A DNA stretch of 64,000 bases, taken from positions 1,674,001-1,738,000 of the forward strand of contig NZ_JACFOY010000001.1 of the NCBI RefSeq assembly GCF_016102285.1. Reading direction: 5' to 3'. The notes below the pieces were generated by a model. It worked only from the letters and a program-made list of their open reading frames with translations, made no database searches and was not told the DNA's origin. This DNA comes from Bartonella sp. M0177. Its GTDB lineage: Bacteria > Pseudomonadota > Alphaproteobacteria > Rhizobiales > Rhizobiaceae. A program made the translations under genes and the position numbers. Of the stretch, positions 1 through 9,881 are shown piece after piece. The first letter of the stretch is position 1. Each line of letters starts with the position of its first letter.

Positions 1-547
1 GCCGCACCATTTTTACCAATGGGCGGATTTCACCAGCATGGTTCATGCCGATTTCAAAGACACCATAATCTGTGTCTGCCGGCATACGGGCAAGGGTTAG
101 CGGTACCCCCCATTGATTATTGAAGGAGGCCGGATTGGCATGTACTTTTCCGACAGCTTCAAGACAATGGCGCAGTGCTTCCTTCGTGGTGGTTTTTCCG
201 ACTGATCCGGTTACAGCAATAATTTTTGCGGCTGATCTTGCCCTTGCCGCTATCGCAAGCTCATCCAATGCCTTCAGTGCATCATTAACCGCTATCATCG
301 GCACACCGAGTTTTTGAAGATCTGCTTTGTGATCTTTTTCGATAATCAACAAGCCTGCTCCGGCCTCGGCAGCTTTCGCCGCAAAATCATGGCCATCAAG
401 CTTTTCGCCCTTGATGCAGAAAAAGATTTCGTTAGGCTTTACAGTGCGGCTATCAATCGAAACGCCCGATAATTCATCCGGCAAATTGCCGATGACGTCA
501 CCATCAATTGCTTTTTCAAGCTCGGCTTTCGTCCATAATGGCATCAT
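1..547 (-). CDS. murF: UDP-N-acetylmuramoyl-tripeptide--D-alanyl-D-alanine ligase, N-terminal part (cut by window edge)
   Basis: MurF adds D-Ala-D-Ala to UDP-MurNAc-tripeptide in the cytoplasm, the last soluble step of peptidoglycan precursor synthesis. About 182 codons are visible. They start [17 protein letters not shown] and include the ATP-binding loop [11 protein letters not shown], followed by the [16 protein letters not shown] segment typical of MurF. The start is a double ATGATG whose first ATG overlaps the murE stop as ATGA, which implies translational coupling. The C-terminal part lies beyond position 1. The length seen and the motifs leave little doubt about the family. Confidence 0.96.
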   Translation of the reverse strand, partial: MMPLWTKAELEKAIDGDVIGNLPDELSGVSIDSRTVKPNEIFFCIKGEKLDGHDFAAKAAEAGAGLLIIEKDHKADLQKLGVPMIAVNDALKALDELAIAARARSAAKIIAVTGSVGKTTTKEALRHCLEAVGKVHANPASFNNQWGVPLTLARMPADTDYGVFEIGMNHAGEIRPLVKMVR

Positions 548-1995
548 TTATGCTGTCCTTCCAAGGCCTCCGTTATTTCCTGATGGTCAGAAAACGGGTG
601 GACTTCGGTTCCGATAATCTGCCCTTTTTCATGCCCTTTTCCGGCAACAACCAATGTATCGCCGCTTTTGAGCAGTGAAATGGCATAACGGATTGCTTCT
701 CTTCTATCCCCGATCTCTTTGGCGCCGCTTGCCGCAGCCATAATTTCTTTGCGGATTTCGGCGGCATTTTCGGTGCGCGGGTTATCATCTGTCACAATAA
801 CAATATCGGCATATTTGGTAGCGATTTTCCCCATGATCGGGCGTTTCCCCTTGTCACGGTCACCGCCGCAGCCGAACACCACAACCACTCTTCCGGTGGT
901 GAAAGCTTTGACAGCAAGCAAAACCTGTTCCAGCGCTTCCGGTTTATGAGCGTAATCGACATAAATTGCCGCTTTGTCTTTTGTTGTTCCAACAAGTTCA
1001 AGGCGCCCCGGTGCGCCCTGCAAACGTTCAAGTGCACGGAATACTGCTGCAGCAGAAACACCGGTTGCAAGTGTGAGACCGGCCGCAACAAGTGCATTGG
1101 AAACCTGAAAGTCGCCGGCAAGCGGTAGCGTGAACTCGAAAACCTCATTATCGACAACGCAATCAACAAATTGGCGCGAGCGTTGGTGCTCGATATGGCG
1201 CAATTTGATAAAATCACCCTTGCGTCCGACTGTTAAAACCCTCCGTTTTGAACGTTTGACATGTTCGATTGCCGCCTCAGAAAACTTGTCATCAGCAAAA
1301 ATAACCGCTGGTGCATCTTTCGGCAAAAGCGTGTCGAAGAGACGCATTTTTGCCCTGAAATAATCTTCGACAGTGGGATGATAATCCATATGGTCACGCC
1401 CGAGATTGGTAAAAGCTGCGGCAGCAAGATGGACACCATCAAGACGGCGCTGATCTATACCGTGGGAGGAAGCTTCCATGGCAACATGGGTCACACCTTC
1501 ATCCACCAATTCGGCCAATATCTGTTGTAACCTCACCGGATCCGGCGTGGTCAAAGAACCATATTCATTTTTCGTTGGCGTAATTACGCCGATTGTTCCA
1601 ATTGTCGCGGCAGCAAAACCGGCATCTTTCCATATCTGACGCGTAAATGAAGCTACAGATGTTTTGCCACTTGTACCGGTAACAGCCACAACCGTCTCGG
1701 GTTGTTTTCCGAAGAAACGTGCTGCAATGAGTGCCAATTGATGACGTGCATCCGCTACACGTAAAATTGGAACATTGCCGTTAGTCAATTTGAAATCATG
1801 GTCGGTGAGTATTGCAACGGCGCCCCGTTTTGCTGCGTCTTCCGCATAAACGCCGCCATCGCCTTTATTCCCTTTGAGAGCGACAAAGAGAAAACCGGGC
1901 AAAACTTTTCTGGAATCGGCGGTCACGCCCTTAATTTCAACAGACGGTACTATTGTTTTCTGGTGAACACCGCTTATCAGTTGATCAAGTTTCAT
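544..1995 (-). CDS. murE: UDP-N-acetylmuramoyl-L-alanyl-D-glutamate--2,6-diaminopimelate ligase
   Basis: MurE adds the third residue, meso-diaminopimelate, to UDP-MurNAc-L-Ala-D-Glu with ATP hydrolysis. The 483-residue length is normal for the family. Visible motifs are the P-loop VTGTSGKTS near residue 107 and, in the C-terminal domain, [12 protein letters not shown]. The DNPR signature is what known MurE enzymes use to choose meso-DAP rather than lysine, so a Gram-negative DAP-type wall is expected. It lies 18 bp after ftsI and overlaps murF by 4 bp, in the usual dcw order. Confidence 0.97.
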   Translation of the reverse strand: MKLDQLISGVHQKTIVPSVEIKGVTADSRKVLPGFLFVALKGNKGDGGVYAEDAAKRGAVAILTDHDFKLTNGNVPILRVADARHQLALIAARFFGKQPETVVAVTGTSGKTSVASFTRQIWKDAGFAAATIGTIGVITPTKNEYGSLTTPDPVRLQQILAELVDEGVTHVAMEASSHGIDQRRLDGVHLAAAAFTNLGRDHMDYHPTVEDYFRAKMRLFDTLLPKDAPAVIFADDKFSEAAIEHVKRSKRRVLTVGRKGDFIKLRHIEHQRSRQFVDCVVDNEVFEFTLPLAGDFQVSNALVAAGLTLATGVSAAAVFRALERLQGAPGRLELVGTTKDKAAIYVDYAHKPEALEQVLLAVKAFTTGRVVVVFGCGGDRDKGKRPIMGKIATKYADIVIVTDDNPRTENAAEIRKEIMAAASGAKEIGDRREAIRYAISLLKSGDTLVVAGKGHEKGQIIGTEVHPFSDHQEITEALEGQHK

Positions 1996-2013
1996 GCGCT
2001 ATCCCCTTTTCCA

Positions 2014-3765
2014 CTAGTCATTGAACGACGTTTCAGGCAATTTTTGATTGCCGGAAGACGCAAGTACAGGAGCATATTCTTCTTTAAAGTCCGGTCTTAC
2101 GCCCAAAAACGTTGCTGACCTGCGAATAATTTCTGCGACCATCGGAGCCGCGTTGAAACCGGCTGTAGCCCCGAATTTTCCTTCTTCTGCCTTGGGTTCG
2201 TCAATAATTGTCAAAACAACATATTGCGGATCATCAATCGGGAATGACGCAAGAAAGGCGTTAAACCTTTTGTTTTTCGAATATTTGCCATTTTCGACTT
2301 TTTCGGCAGTACCGGTTTTTCCGCCAACGCGATAACCTTCAACCTTGGCTCTGCGCCCAGAACCGATATCTCCATTCAATTTATAAAGATAACGCATATC
2401 GCGACTCGTTTCCGGTGCAACAACCTGTTTGGAATGTTCTTCTGCCTCTTCGGCTGTGCGTTTCAAAAATGTCGGTTCGATGAGCCTGCCGCCATTCATC
2501 AAGGCACTGGCGCCGACTGCCGTTTGCAATGGCGTTGTCATCATACCATGGCCAAATGCAATGGTCATGGAATTGACGGTCTTCCAGCGTCTCGGCTCGA
2601 CCGGACGGGCAACTTCCGGAAGTTCTGTCGTCATCCGGTCAAGAAGTCCCATTCTTTTTAAAAATTCGCGGTGCCCGTCAATGCCGATTGTCAGCGCTTC
2701 TTTTGCCGAACCGATATTGGAAGAAAAAATGAAAATTTCCCATGCTGTCAACGGGCGATATTTGCCGTGGAAGTCACGGATGAAATGTCCGCGTCCTGCG
2801 GCGAGCGGCTTTGACGCGTCAACAACACTATTCAACTGGAATTTTCCCGAGTCGAGTGCCATTGCAGTGGTAAAACTTTTAATCGTCGACCCCATTTCGA
2901 AAGTGCCGGCTGTCATCCGGTTAAGGCGATCTTTTTTTAGTGCATCGACCGGATTGTTGGGATCGAAATCGGGCATGGAAGCCATGGCAAGCACTTCACC
3001 GGTGTGGATATTGATAACCACCGCACCGGCGGCAATTGCCTGATATCTTTGCATGGCGTCTGCCAATACATCACGCATAATGGCCTGAACACGAATATCG
3101 ATTGAAAGTTTTACCGGTTCAAGTGACGTTTCGTCGGCAAGGCCTGCTGCACGCAAATCGCTTAAACCCGCATTGTCGATATATTTTTCCATTCCCGCCG
3201 TACCCTGATTGTCGACATTGACCATGCCGAGAATATGGGAAGCTGTTGGCCCACCGGGATAGAAGCGGCGCACTTCTGTGCGAAAACCGACGCCCGGAAT
3301 ACCAAGCGCCATAATCTGCTCTTTCTGGCTTGGAGTGAGCCCGCGCTGAATCCACGCAAAACCGGTTTTCTTTTTAAGTTTTTTATAGGTTTCCTGCCAA
3401 TCAAGATTGGGTAGAACCGTTGAAATCAATTCGATTGTTTCATCCACATCAATGATGCGGCGCGGTTCGGCAAAAAGCGAATAGGTTTTCAAATCGGTTG
3501 CAAGAAGCCGCCCGTTACGGTCAAGAATATCGGGACGGGCTGCCGATTGCTCGACCGCAGGGCCGGAGGCTTCTTCAATCTCGCCGCCTTTGATACCAAA
3601 ATAGATAAGACGGGCAAAAATCACCGCATAGACGCACAAGAAACAGCTCACCACCACCATGAGGCGGCGGCGGGTTCTGCGTGAACGATATTCGGCCTTT
3701 TGCAACTCTTCATAACGATTGAGAGGTGCCTTTGGTTTACGCTTCAAAAACGGAATAAACTTCAT
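2014..3765 (-). CDS. ftsI: Peptidoglycan D,D-transpeptidase FtsI (PBP3)
   Basis: Septal class B penicillin-binding protein that cross-links new peptidoglycan at the divisome. The order is a basic cytoplasmic tail, one membrane helix (about residues 35-57), the PBP dimerisation domain, then the transpeptidase. The three active-site motifs are all present: S293-T-I-K296, S348-S-N350 and K483-T-G485. The 583-residue length is normal. The start overlaps the end of ftsL by 4 bp, so the two are translationally coupled. An FtsW gene is not in view and would be expected past murF. Confidence 0.97.
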   Translation of the reverse strand: MKFIPFLKRKPKAPLNRYEELQKAEYRSRRTRRRLMVVVSCFLCVYAVIFARLIYFGIKGGEIEEASGPAVEQSAARPDILDRNGRLLATDLKTYSLFAEPRRIIDVDETIELISTVLPNLDWQETYKKLKKKTGFAWIQRGLTPSQKEQIMALGIPGVGFRTEVRRFYPGGPTASHILGMVNVDNQGTAGMEKYIDNAGLSDLRAAGLADETSLEPVKLSIDIRVQAIMRDVLADAMQRYQAIAAGAVVINIHTGEVLAMASMPDFDPNNPVDALKKDRLNRMTAGTFEMGSTIKSFTTAMALDSGKFQLNSVVDASKPLAAGRGHFIRDFHGKYRPLTAWEIFIFSSNIGSAKEALTIGIDGHREFLKRMGLLDRMTTELPEVARPVEPRRWKTVNSMTIAFGHGMMTTPLQTAVGASALMNGGRLIEPTFLKRTAEEAEEHSKQVVAPETSRDMRYLYKLNGDIGSGRRAKVEGYRVGGKTGTAEKVENGKYSKNKRFNAFLASFPIDDPQYVVLTIIDEPKAEEGKFGATAGFNAAPMVAEIIRRSATFLGVRPDFKEEYAPVLASSGNQKLPETSFND

Positions 3766-4169
3766 GGCCGGACGCTTCCTGTTGCGATATTATCAATATT
3801 CGCATTGCCATTGCGGGCAAGCAGCGAATTCTTTTCTTCAAGCTCGTCATCCTTGATCAGATTTTCGATCTGGTCTGGCAGACGTTCCGGTATATCCTGC
3901 AATTTGATAATCTGGCGGGCGTCGGTTACCTGCAATCCGAGTTGGTCCTGATAACGGGTGACCAAGACCTGCATACGTTCCGGTTCGATCATCATTGCCC
4001 ATTCGGCATGCAAGAGATTGATGGTATTTTTTTCGGCAACAATTTGTCGTTCGATACGCTGGACTTCGCCAATGCGTTTCAGTGCATCGTATTTCACCTT
4101 ATAGGTGATACCGGCTGCACAAATCATAATGGCCACCAAAATCATATCAAATGTACGAAAAACTGTCAT
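3762..4169 (-). CDS. ftsL: Cell division protein FtsL
   Basis: Small bitopic divisome protein that links FtsB and FtsQ to FtsWI. The 135 residues show a short N-terminus, one membrane helix (about residues 8-25), then a heptad-rich stretch rich in E, R and L (about 30-75) that fits the periplasmic coiled coil. FtsL proteins share little sequence, so the call rests on this architecture and on the position between rsmH and ftsI. It overlaps both neighbours by 4 bp. Confidence 0.9.
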   Translation of the reverse strand: MTVFRTFDMILVAIMICAAGITYKVKYDALKRIGEVQRIERQIVAEKNTINLLHAEWAMMIEPERMQVLVTRYQDQLGLQVTDARQIIKLQDIPERLPDQIENLIKDDELEEKNSLLARNGNANIDNIATGSVRP

Positions 4170-5179
4170 TTTCTATTACCATCATTTCGGGCATCAAATC
4201 GGGCAAGTTCAGGAAGACCGAATATTGATTTATCAAAAGGTGCTATGTCGGCATCCGTGCGAATACCGAAGCGGAAACGCGCAGAGCGCGAACGGGGATT
4301 GGCTTCAAGCTCCGCTTCATCTGCGGTAATTCCGCTTTTAACTTTAAGGGTGAATGTCGGCTTTTCTGTTTCTTGAACCGGCAGATAGCGCGATTGCGCG
4401 CGCGCTTTTGACCGGAGAGCGAAAAACTTTTTGACCATGCGATCTTCAAGTGAATGGAAGGTTACAACACCAAGCCGCCCGCCCGGTTTCAAAACCGCTT
4501 CGCCAGCTTCAAGCGCTTTGGCCAATTCCTGAAGCTCGTCATTAACGTAAATGCGCAAGGCCTGAAAAATTCTTGTTGCCGGATGGATATGATCGCCGGG
4601 TTTGCGCCCAACCAATGTTTCGACAGCGTCTGCAAGGTCGGAGGTGCGCAAAAACGGTTTTTTCTCGCGCCTCTCAACAATCATCCTGGCAATACGTGCC
4701 GCATGACGCTCTTCCCCGAGAAGACCGAAAACGCGTGTAAGGTCATTCACCTTCATGGTGTTCACAACATCGGCTGCGCTGAAACCTTTTTCCGACATAC
4801 GCATGTCAAGCGGCCCGTCTTTTTGGAACGAGAAACCGCGCTCTGGCTCATCAATCTGCATGGAGGAAACGCCAATGTCGAGAATAACACCGTCAACTTT
4901 ATCATCTGTCACATGGCAGAGATTGGAAAATTCTGTATGAACAAGCTTCAATCGTGGGCGATACTCTTCAACCAGAGCCTCGCCGTCACGTATTGCTTCC
5001 GGATCGCGATCAAGGGCAATGACATTGGCACCTTTATCAAGAAGTGCACGCGAATAGCCACCTGCACCAAAGGTACCGTCGATAATTGTTTTACCGGCGC
5101 AAGCATCCATTCCCGCAAGAACAGGTGCGAGTAAAACAGGGATATGACGTTTAAAATCGGTATCCTTAACAGTTGGCAT
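4166..5179 (-). CDS. rsmH: 16S rRNA (cytosine(1402)-N(4))-methyltransferase
   Basis: RsmH (MraW) uses SAM to methylate N4 of C1402 in the P site of 16S rRNA. The 337-residue protein opens with [10 protein letters not shown] and has the SAM loop [15 protein letters not shown] near residues 35-50, the [16 protein letters not shown] motif, and the C-terminal [16 protein letters not shown] motif, all family hallmarks. It is the first gene of the leftward dcw cluster here. No mraZ lies in the 125 bp between it and mntH, although mraZ precedes rsmH in most bacteria. Confidence 0.97.
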   Translation of the reverse strand: MPTVKDTDFKRHIPVLLAPVLAGMDACAGKTIIDGTFGAGGYSRALLDKGANVIALDRDPEAIRDGEALVEEYRPRLKLVHTEFSNLCHVTDDKVDGVILDIGVSSMQIDEPERGFSFQKDGPLDMRMSEKGFSAADVVNTMKVNDLTRVFGLLGEERHAARIARMIVERREKKPFLRTSDLADAVETLVGRKPGDHIHPATRIFQALRIYVNDELQELAKALEAGEAVLKPGGRLGVVTFHSLEDRMVKKFFALRSKARAQSRYLPVQETEKPTFTLKVKSGITADEAELEANPRSRSARFRFGIRTDADIAPFDKSIFGLPELARFDARNDGNRK

Positions 5180-5202
5180 CGTTATCTTTTAACAGCACGT
5201 TT

Positions 5203-5253
5203 AAAAATTGATTGGCGCATTCTGACCTTTCAATCGGTCAAAATGCGTCAATC
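5203..5253 (-). terminator. Hairpin with T-run between mntH and rsmH
   Basis: A long inverted repeat (5210-5253) has arms GATTGACGCATT..TGACC and GGTCA..AATGCGCCAATC around an 8-base loop. Read on the minus strand it is followed by CAATTTTTAAA. This fits an intrinsic terminator for mntH. It ends only about 25 bases before the rsmH start, so it may also act as an attenuator for the dcw cluster. Confidence 0.65.
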
Positions 5254-5304
5254 TTCTTTATCGCACAGTTATGCTTAACGAAGTGTTAGGATTGAACCCG
5301 TCAT

Positions 5305-6618
5305 TCACGAAATTTCCGGTATTAAACCGAATGTCATGAAGAGCAGGACAAAATTCAGTATCAAAACAACAATTGCCGAAAGAATGGCAACAATTTGGGT
5401 AACAATTCCATTGGCAAATTGCCCCATAATGACCTTGCGGCCACTAAAATAGAGAAGCGCAATCATGGGAACAGGCAACGAGATTGAAAGAATAACCTGA
5501 CTAACAACCAGCGCTTCGGTCGAGTTGACACCGAGTGCCACAACGATAAAGGCAGGAATCATCGTAACCAAACGGCGAACCCATATCGGTATATAGAAGC
5601 CGACAAATCCTTGCATAACCATTTGTCCGGCCATGGTACCGACAACCGAACTTGAAATACCCGAAACAATCAACGAAACAAGGAAAACGCCTGCCGCACC
5701 GATACCGAGAAGCGGTGTCAATGTGTAATAGGCCTGATCGATTTCGGCAATGTCGTTATGCGCACCATGAAATGTACTTGCTGCCATAATGACCATGGCC
5801 ATATTGACCATGCCTGCAATAGCAAGAGCGACAATAACCTCACGGTTGGAATAGCGCACAAGCTGGCGACGATCCTTATCACTCTGGACTTTGGCACGTG
5901 CCTGTGTCAGGCCGGAGTGGAGGTAAAGCGCATGCGGCATAACGGTCGCACCGATAATACCGACGGAAATAAGCAAGGCGTTGGCATCAGGCATTTCCGG
6001 TGTGAAAAGATGCAAACCCGCAGCTTCCCAATCAACCGGTGCGATCACCATTTCAATAAGATAACAAAGGCCGATAATCGAAACCAGAATACCGATCAGA
6101 ATTTCCGTCGGGCGGAAACCGCGGCTATCAATCATCAGAAGCGCATAGGTAATGATTGCGGTAATAATCATACCGACGATGAGCGGCAAATTGAATAACA
6201 AGGCAAGACCGATAGCACCGCCGAGGAATTCGGCAAGGTCGGTTGCCATAGCAGCGATTTCACTGATAATCCACATTGCCACGACAACAGGCTTTGATAG
6301 ATTGTCGCGACAAAGCTCGGCAAGGTTGCGGCCGGTTACAATGCCGACTTTGGCCGACAGTGCCTGAAACAGCATGGCAATAAGATTGGCGAGCAACACC
6401 ACCCACAACAATGTATAGCCATAGCCCGATCCGGCCTGAATATTGGTCGCAAAATTACCGGGATCCATATAGGCGATTGAGGCGATAACGGCAGGCCCAA
6501 CCATGAGAAGAAATGTACGTCCGCCCTTTCGCTTGCCGGCAAGCATTGCAGAAATGCCTTCCGACGTCCGTTCGGTGAGCGAGGACTTACGGGAGAATTT
6601 ATCATCTTGAAGAGACAT
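5305..6618 (-). CDS. mntH: Nramp-family Mn2+/H+ symporter MntH
   Basis: Proton-coupled divalent metal importer of the inner membrane, mainly for manganese. The 437 residues carry about 11 hydrophobic helices. Both family metal-site motifs are visible: D52-P-G-N55 in helix 1 and M227-P-H229 in helix 6. It lies upstream of rsmH on the same strand but is separated by a terminator-like hairpin, so it is probably its own unit. A short palindrome 23-35 bases before the ATG may be a metal-regulator site. Confidence 0.96.
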   Translation of the reverse strand: MSLQDDKFSRKSSLTERTSEGISAMLAGKRKGGRTFLLMVGPAVIASIAYMDPGNFATNIQAGSGYGYTLLWVVLLANLIAMLFQALSAKVGIVTGRNLAELCRDNLSKPVVVAMWIISEIAAMATDLAEFLGGAIGLALLFNLPLIVGMIITAIITYALLMIDSRGFRPTEILIGILVSIIGLCYLIEMVIAPVDWEAAGLHLFTPEMPDANALLISVGIIGATVMPHALYLHSGLTQARAKVQSDKDRRQLVRYSNREVIVALAIAGMVNMAMVIMAASTFHGAHNDIAEIDQAYYTLTPLLGIGAAGVFLVSLIVSGISSSVVGTMAGQMVMQGFVGFYIPIWVRRLVTMIPAFIVVALGVNSTEALVVSQVILSISLPVPMIALLYFSGRKVIMGQFANGIVTQIVAILSAIVVLILNFVLLFMTFGLIPEIS

Positions 6619-6640
6619 GCAACAAAACTTTCTAATTGCG

Positions 6641-6653
6641 AATGCTTTGCATT
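6641..6653. promoter_or_regulatory. Palindrome AATGC-TTT-GCATT upstream of mntH
   Basis: A perfect 5-bp inverted repeat with a 3-base spacer lies 23-35 bases upstream of the mntH ATG, with a further AATTGCG beside it. In Rhizobiales mntH is known to be repressed by the Fur-family regulator Mur or by MntR at AT-rich palindromes in this region. Assignment to either is inference. Confidence 0.35.
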
Positions 6654-6737
6654 AGCTCTAACGATCTATCGCGTCAATCGGGGTCATATAAAAATATTTG
6701 TGAATTTCACTCGAGTAAATAGCGGAATAATGAAAAA

Positions 6738-7131
6738 TGTCAGTTGGTCTGTAAGCCGGGTTCTGTATGGCGAAATTTGATTAAAAATTCCGCGTGACAG
6801 CCATTCATCTGGTACGGATGTTACCACCCGTCTCGTGCAACCTACCCGAATGACAGGCCCGGAAATCGGCTGCAAGCAAAGCCTGCGTGTCATTCCTATT
6901 CGGTCTTGCTCCCGGTGGGGTTTACCTTGCCACATCCATTACTGGATGCGCGGTGGGCTCTTACCCCGCCTTTTCACCCTTACCTGCATGAACAGGCGGT
7001 ATATTTCTGTGGCACTTTCCCTGAGGTCACCCTCGCCGGACGTTATCCGGCACCGTTATTCCATGGAGCCCGGACTTTCCTCACCTTTCACCTTTCGGTA
7101 TTGAGAAGGCGCGGCTGTCCGACCAACTGAC
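6738..7131 (-). ncRNA. rnpB: RNase P RNA, bacterial type A
   Basis: Catalytic RNA of RNase P, which trims tRNA 5' ends. On the minus strand the 5' part reads CAGTTGGTCGGACAGCCGC and the P4 segment is GAGGAAAGTCCGGGCTCC (7064-7081). The 3' part holds ACAGAACCCGGCTTACAGAC. The ends GTCAGTTGGTC and GACCAACTGAC pair perfectly as helix P1, which sets the boundaries. The ends are estimated to within a few bases. Confidence 0.95.
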
Positions 7132-7137
7132 GGGCTG

Positions 7138-7165
7138 CTTATAAAACAAAATCGGGCTGCTGCAA
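7138..7165 (-). promoter_or_regulatory. Probable rnpB promoter
   Basis: On the minus strand TTGCAG (7165-7160) and TATAAG (7143-7138) are 16 bases apart. Transcription would then start near 7131, exactly where the rnpB P1 helix begins. Confidence 0.6.
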
Positions 7166-7842
7166 ACCAATAAAAGCCGCTTCATTAACACCCCCTTCCC
7201 CGAACCTCTCCGGAAAGGAAAACCGGCGGAATTTTGAACAAAGCCTGCAAAAACAAAAATTTCAAAAAACCGAAAGCAATAAAAGTCGTTCCGGTCACTC
7301 AATTGCTAAACTTTACAAATGCCATAACACAGGCTTCGCATGCGAAATTACGACTTCTGAGGCTATAAAAGCCAACCGTTTCGCCCCTTGAACGTCCATC
7401 ATATATTTAACCCTTACATTGTTTAAAATCAGGTTTGAAAATCAGGCAATCCGGTTTTTAAGTCCGACAGGAAAAACCGGCTTCAAGCAATTTAAGCCAT
7501 TGCTCATTTTACGGACAATTGCGCGACCAAGATAAAGTCCGAAGAACCGTTGCCGGACAAATCTCGCTCATATAAAAATCTCAAATGTGAAAAAATCTCG
7601 CACACAAAAGATTTAAAAGATTTTCGTAAATAGTACCTCACCGCAACAATCCGGCGAGGTCTATTTTCCCGGCGAGATCTATTTTCTATGAGAAAAAGAC
7701 CCTCGATTTGCACAGCCGAGATCATAACCAAATTAAAAAACACACGGGCAAAAGCGCTGCATTTTTTAAAATATAGTCCCGCTCCCCCCCCTGAAGCATA
7801 GCCATTCAATTGTTCCGATTATATTTTTTAAAAGCTTTTAAA
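7166..7842. other. Gap without a convincing gene
   Basis: About 680 bp between rnpB and the amidase gene. Open frames here lack a ribosome-binding site and family resemblance. The 101-codon minus-strand frame at 7504-7809 has unusual composition and is not credited. No strong hairpin or repeat was seen. Confidence 0.5.
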
Positions 7843-8610
7843 TTAAGTGAGGCTTTTCAACGTGCCAAGCAGGCGATGAAGCGTATCAATCGTCGAGACA
7901 TCCGCAACCCCGTCAACTTTTTGCGGTCTGAAATGGCGCTGAAAGGCTTTTGTCACGAGTTGCGTGCGTTCGTCAAAAGAGCCGGTAATATCAATGCCGT
8001 AACCATAAAGAGCCAGCATTGATTGATAGGCTTCAACAGGTCTGCCGCTTTCACCATTGGTCATGAAGCGTCCACCGGAAATCGCGGCCGGATGCACAAA
8101 ATGGCCAATACCGGCCTTAAAAAGCGTTTCCCAAGGAAATTTTTCGCCCGGGTCAGTTTTGCGATGGGGAGCAATATCGGAATGGGCAAGCACATTCCTC
8201 TGCTCAATCGAATATTTTTCAATGATCGATTGGCAAAGTTTGATGACCGACTCAATCTGCTTTTCCGGATAATCGGGAAAGTTCAACAAAGGCCCGCCAT
8301 TGACAATTTCAATGCCGATCGAATGGGAATTAACATCTGTAATACCGCGCCAGAAACTTTCACCAGCATGCCATGCGCGATAAGCCTCTTTAACCAGTTG
8401 CACGACTTTCCCGTCTTCTTCCACCACATAATGGGCTGAAACTTTCGCGTCCGGCGAACATAAAAGTTGTTCGGCACTTTCGGCATTTTCCATGCCCGTG
8501 TAATGGAGAATAAGAAATTGCGGTTTGGCGCCGTCTTTACGCTCCTCAAAGTTCGGTGAAGGGCGAACAATTGCTCCCTGATAATCCGCTTTGAAAGTTT
8601 CTGCACTCAT
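7843..8610 (-). CDS. N-acetylmuramoyl-L-alanine amidase, AmpD/AmiD type with peptidoglycan-binding domain
   Basis: Zinc amidase that cuts the MurNAc-L-Ala bond. The amidase_2 domain covers about residues 15-160. The zinc ligands expected for this family are H36 (in LILHYTG), H143 (in LAHSDIAP) and D153, with E101 as the likely general base. Residues about 185-255 match a PG_binding_1 domain. No signal peptide is visible, so a cytoplasmic AmpD-like recycling role is as possible as a periplasmic AmiD-like one. Its start overlaps the upstream J-domain gene by 4 bp. Confidence 0.9.
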   Translation of the reverse strand: MSAETFKADYQGAIVRPSPNFEERKDGAKPQFLILHYTGMENAESAEQLLCSPDAKVSAHYVVEEDGKVVQLVKEAYRAWHAGESFWRGITDVNSHSIGIEIVNGGPLLNFPDYPEKQIESVIKLCQSIIEKYSIEQRNVLAHSDIAPHRKTDPGEKFPWETLFKAGIGHFVHPAAISGGRFMTNGESGRPVEAYQSMLALYGYGIDITGSFDERTQLVTKAFQRHFRPQKVDGVADVSTIDTLHRLLGTLKSLT

Positions 8611-9320
8611 ACTGTAACAAACTCCTCACGCACGATAGCCCATGCGTTATTAATAGCCGCCAGACGTTCATTGGCAATAGCCAGAAATTCCTTTGGCAAA
8701 CCCCGTGCCATAACCCTGTCAGGGTGGTGTTCGCGCACAAGGTCATGGTAGCGTTTACGTGCTTCCTCGAAGCTTATACCTTTTTTCAGGCCTAAAACCA
8801 GCCACGGATCACTTTCACCGATAACAGCATGGCGCGCGCTGATTGCCCTGAACTGTTCGCGAGAAAAACCGAAAATATCGGAAACCTCACGCAAAAAAAT
8901 GAGTTCGTCCTGATGGATTACGCCATCCGATTTGGCAATATAAAAAAGCCCTTCCAGAACATCTTCCAATAATTGTCCCTGACAATCGGATTCCTGACAA
9001 AGCCGGAACAGGCGACGCGCATAAACATCAAATCCGGCAATGTCCTGTTTGGCGAGATTATACAAACGTTCAACATTATGAAACTCGTGGTCGGGAACCG
9101 AAAAAATTTCGTAAAATGCTTTGACTTCGGCATCGCTTACAACGCCATCAGCTTTCGCCATTTTTGCCGACAAGGCAATCATGGCAACAGAAAAGGCAAC
9201 TTGTCTACGTGTTTCAGGATCACCTTCAAAGAAGCTGCGTACACGTTCGACAATAGCATTCAACACGTCGCCAGCAACGTTGTTAATAAGCTCGCCAATG
9301 CGTGTCCATAATGAAGGCAT
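8607..9320 (-). CDS. DjlA-like TerB/J-domain co-chaperone
   Basis: The protein has a TerB-like helical domain (about residues 40-150, with ALSAKMAKADGVVSDAEV) and a C-terminal J domain (about 175-237) with the HPD triad at 199-201, which stimulates DnaK ATPase. E. coli DjlA has an N-terminal membrane helix. None is evident here, so this form is probably soluble. It overlaps the amidase gene by 4 bp. This coupling appears in other Rhizobiales from memory, but its meaning is not known. Confidence 0.88.
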   Translation of the reverse strand: MPSLWTRIGELINNVAGDVLNAIVERVRSFFEGDPETRRQVAFSVAMIALSAKMAKADGVVSDAEVKAFYEIFSVPDHEFHNVERLYNLAKQDIAGFDVYARRLFRLCQESDCQGQLLEDVLEGLFYIAKSDGVIHQDELIFLREVSDIFGFSREQFRAISARHAVIGESDPWLVLGLKKGISFEEARKRYHDLVREHHPDRVMARGLPKEFLAIANERLAAINNAWAIVREEFVTV

Positions 9321-9435
9321 CCGGTTTCCCTGAATTTGAATTTAATAAAACTGTTCTATTTGATCGGTCACATAAACAGATAATTTGCCAAGGTCGATAA
9401 TTAATATTGCCTAACGATAAGAATGAAGTTGATGG

Positions 9436-9792
9436 TTACTGTGCTTTATCCCCGTCAACCGTGGACGGACGATTCATCGCCTGACGCGCAACCTCCCCTG
9501 CTTCACGCGCAAAATTTTCTGCCTGTTCTTCACTCTGGCCACTTCTCAAGGCAGATGCTTTTGCGTCTTCCATCAATTTATTGATGACATCCTGTTTTTG
9601 TGCTTCCGTCATATCCGATGGTGTAAGCGGCACTTTTGGCAAACTTATGGCTGCCCCTTCAGGCAGGCCTTTTTCCCCGTTTATTTGACCGGACTCCTTG
9701 AAAAAATATGAGTATCCCCACCACAAACCGGCAATGACGAGAATGAGGAGAATAACAAGACCGATGATGCGACGCCAACGAAGTTTCTTCAT
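9436..9792 (-). CDS. Single-pass membrane protein of unknown function
   Basis: 118 residues: a basic N-terminus (KKLRWRR), one hydrophobic helix at about 9-29, then a charged, A/E/Q-rich periplasmic tail with a predicted helical stretch (LTPSDMTEAQKQDVINKLM onward). I do not recognise a family. The topology with positive residues first suggests N-in, C-out. It stands alone, 115 bp downstream of the J-domain gene on the same strand and divergent from the GH25 gene. Confidence 0.7.
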   Translation of the reverse strand: MKKLRWRRIIGLVILLILVIAGLWWGYSYFFKESGQINGEKGLPEGAAISLPKVPLTPSDMTEAQKQDVINKLMEDAKASALRSGQSEEQAENFAREAGEVARQAMNRPSTVDGDKAQ

Positions 9793-9881
9793 ATTTTTTC
9801 CAAAAGTTTTTATTTATATGCCATTCTTTTACTATTTTTAGCAATGGTGAACAGTGATTTTAGAGCCCGATAGGTGTCGAA

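Noticed and set aside
7504..7809. 101-codon minus-strand frame
   Set aside because: No ribosome-binding site, odd composition, no family likeness; lies in a gap of mixed composition.
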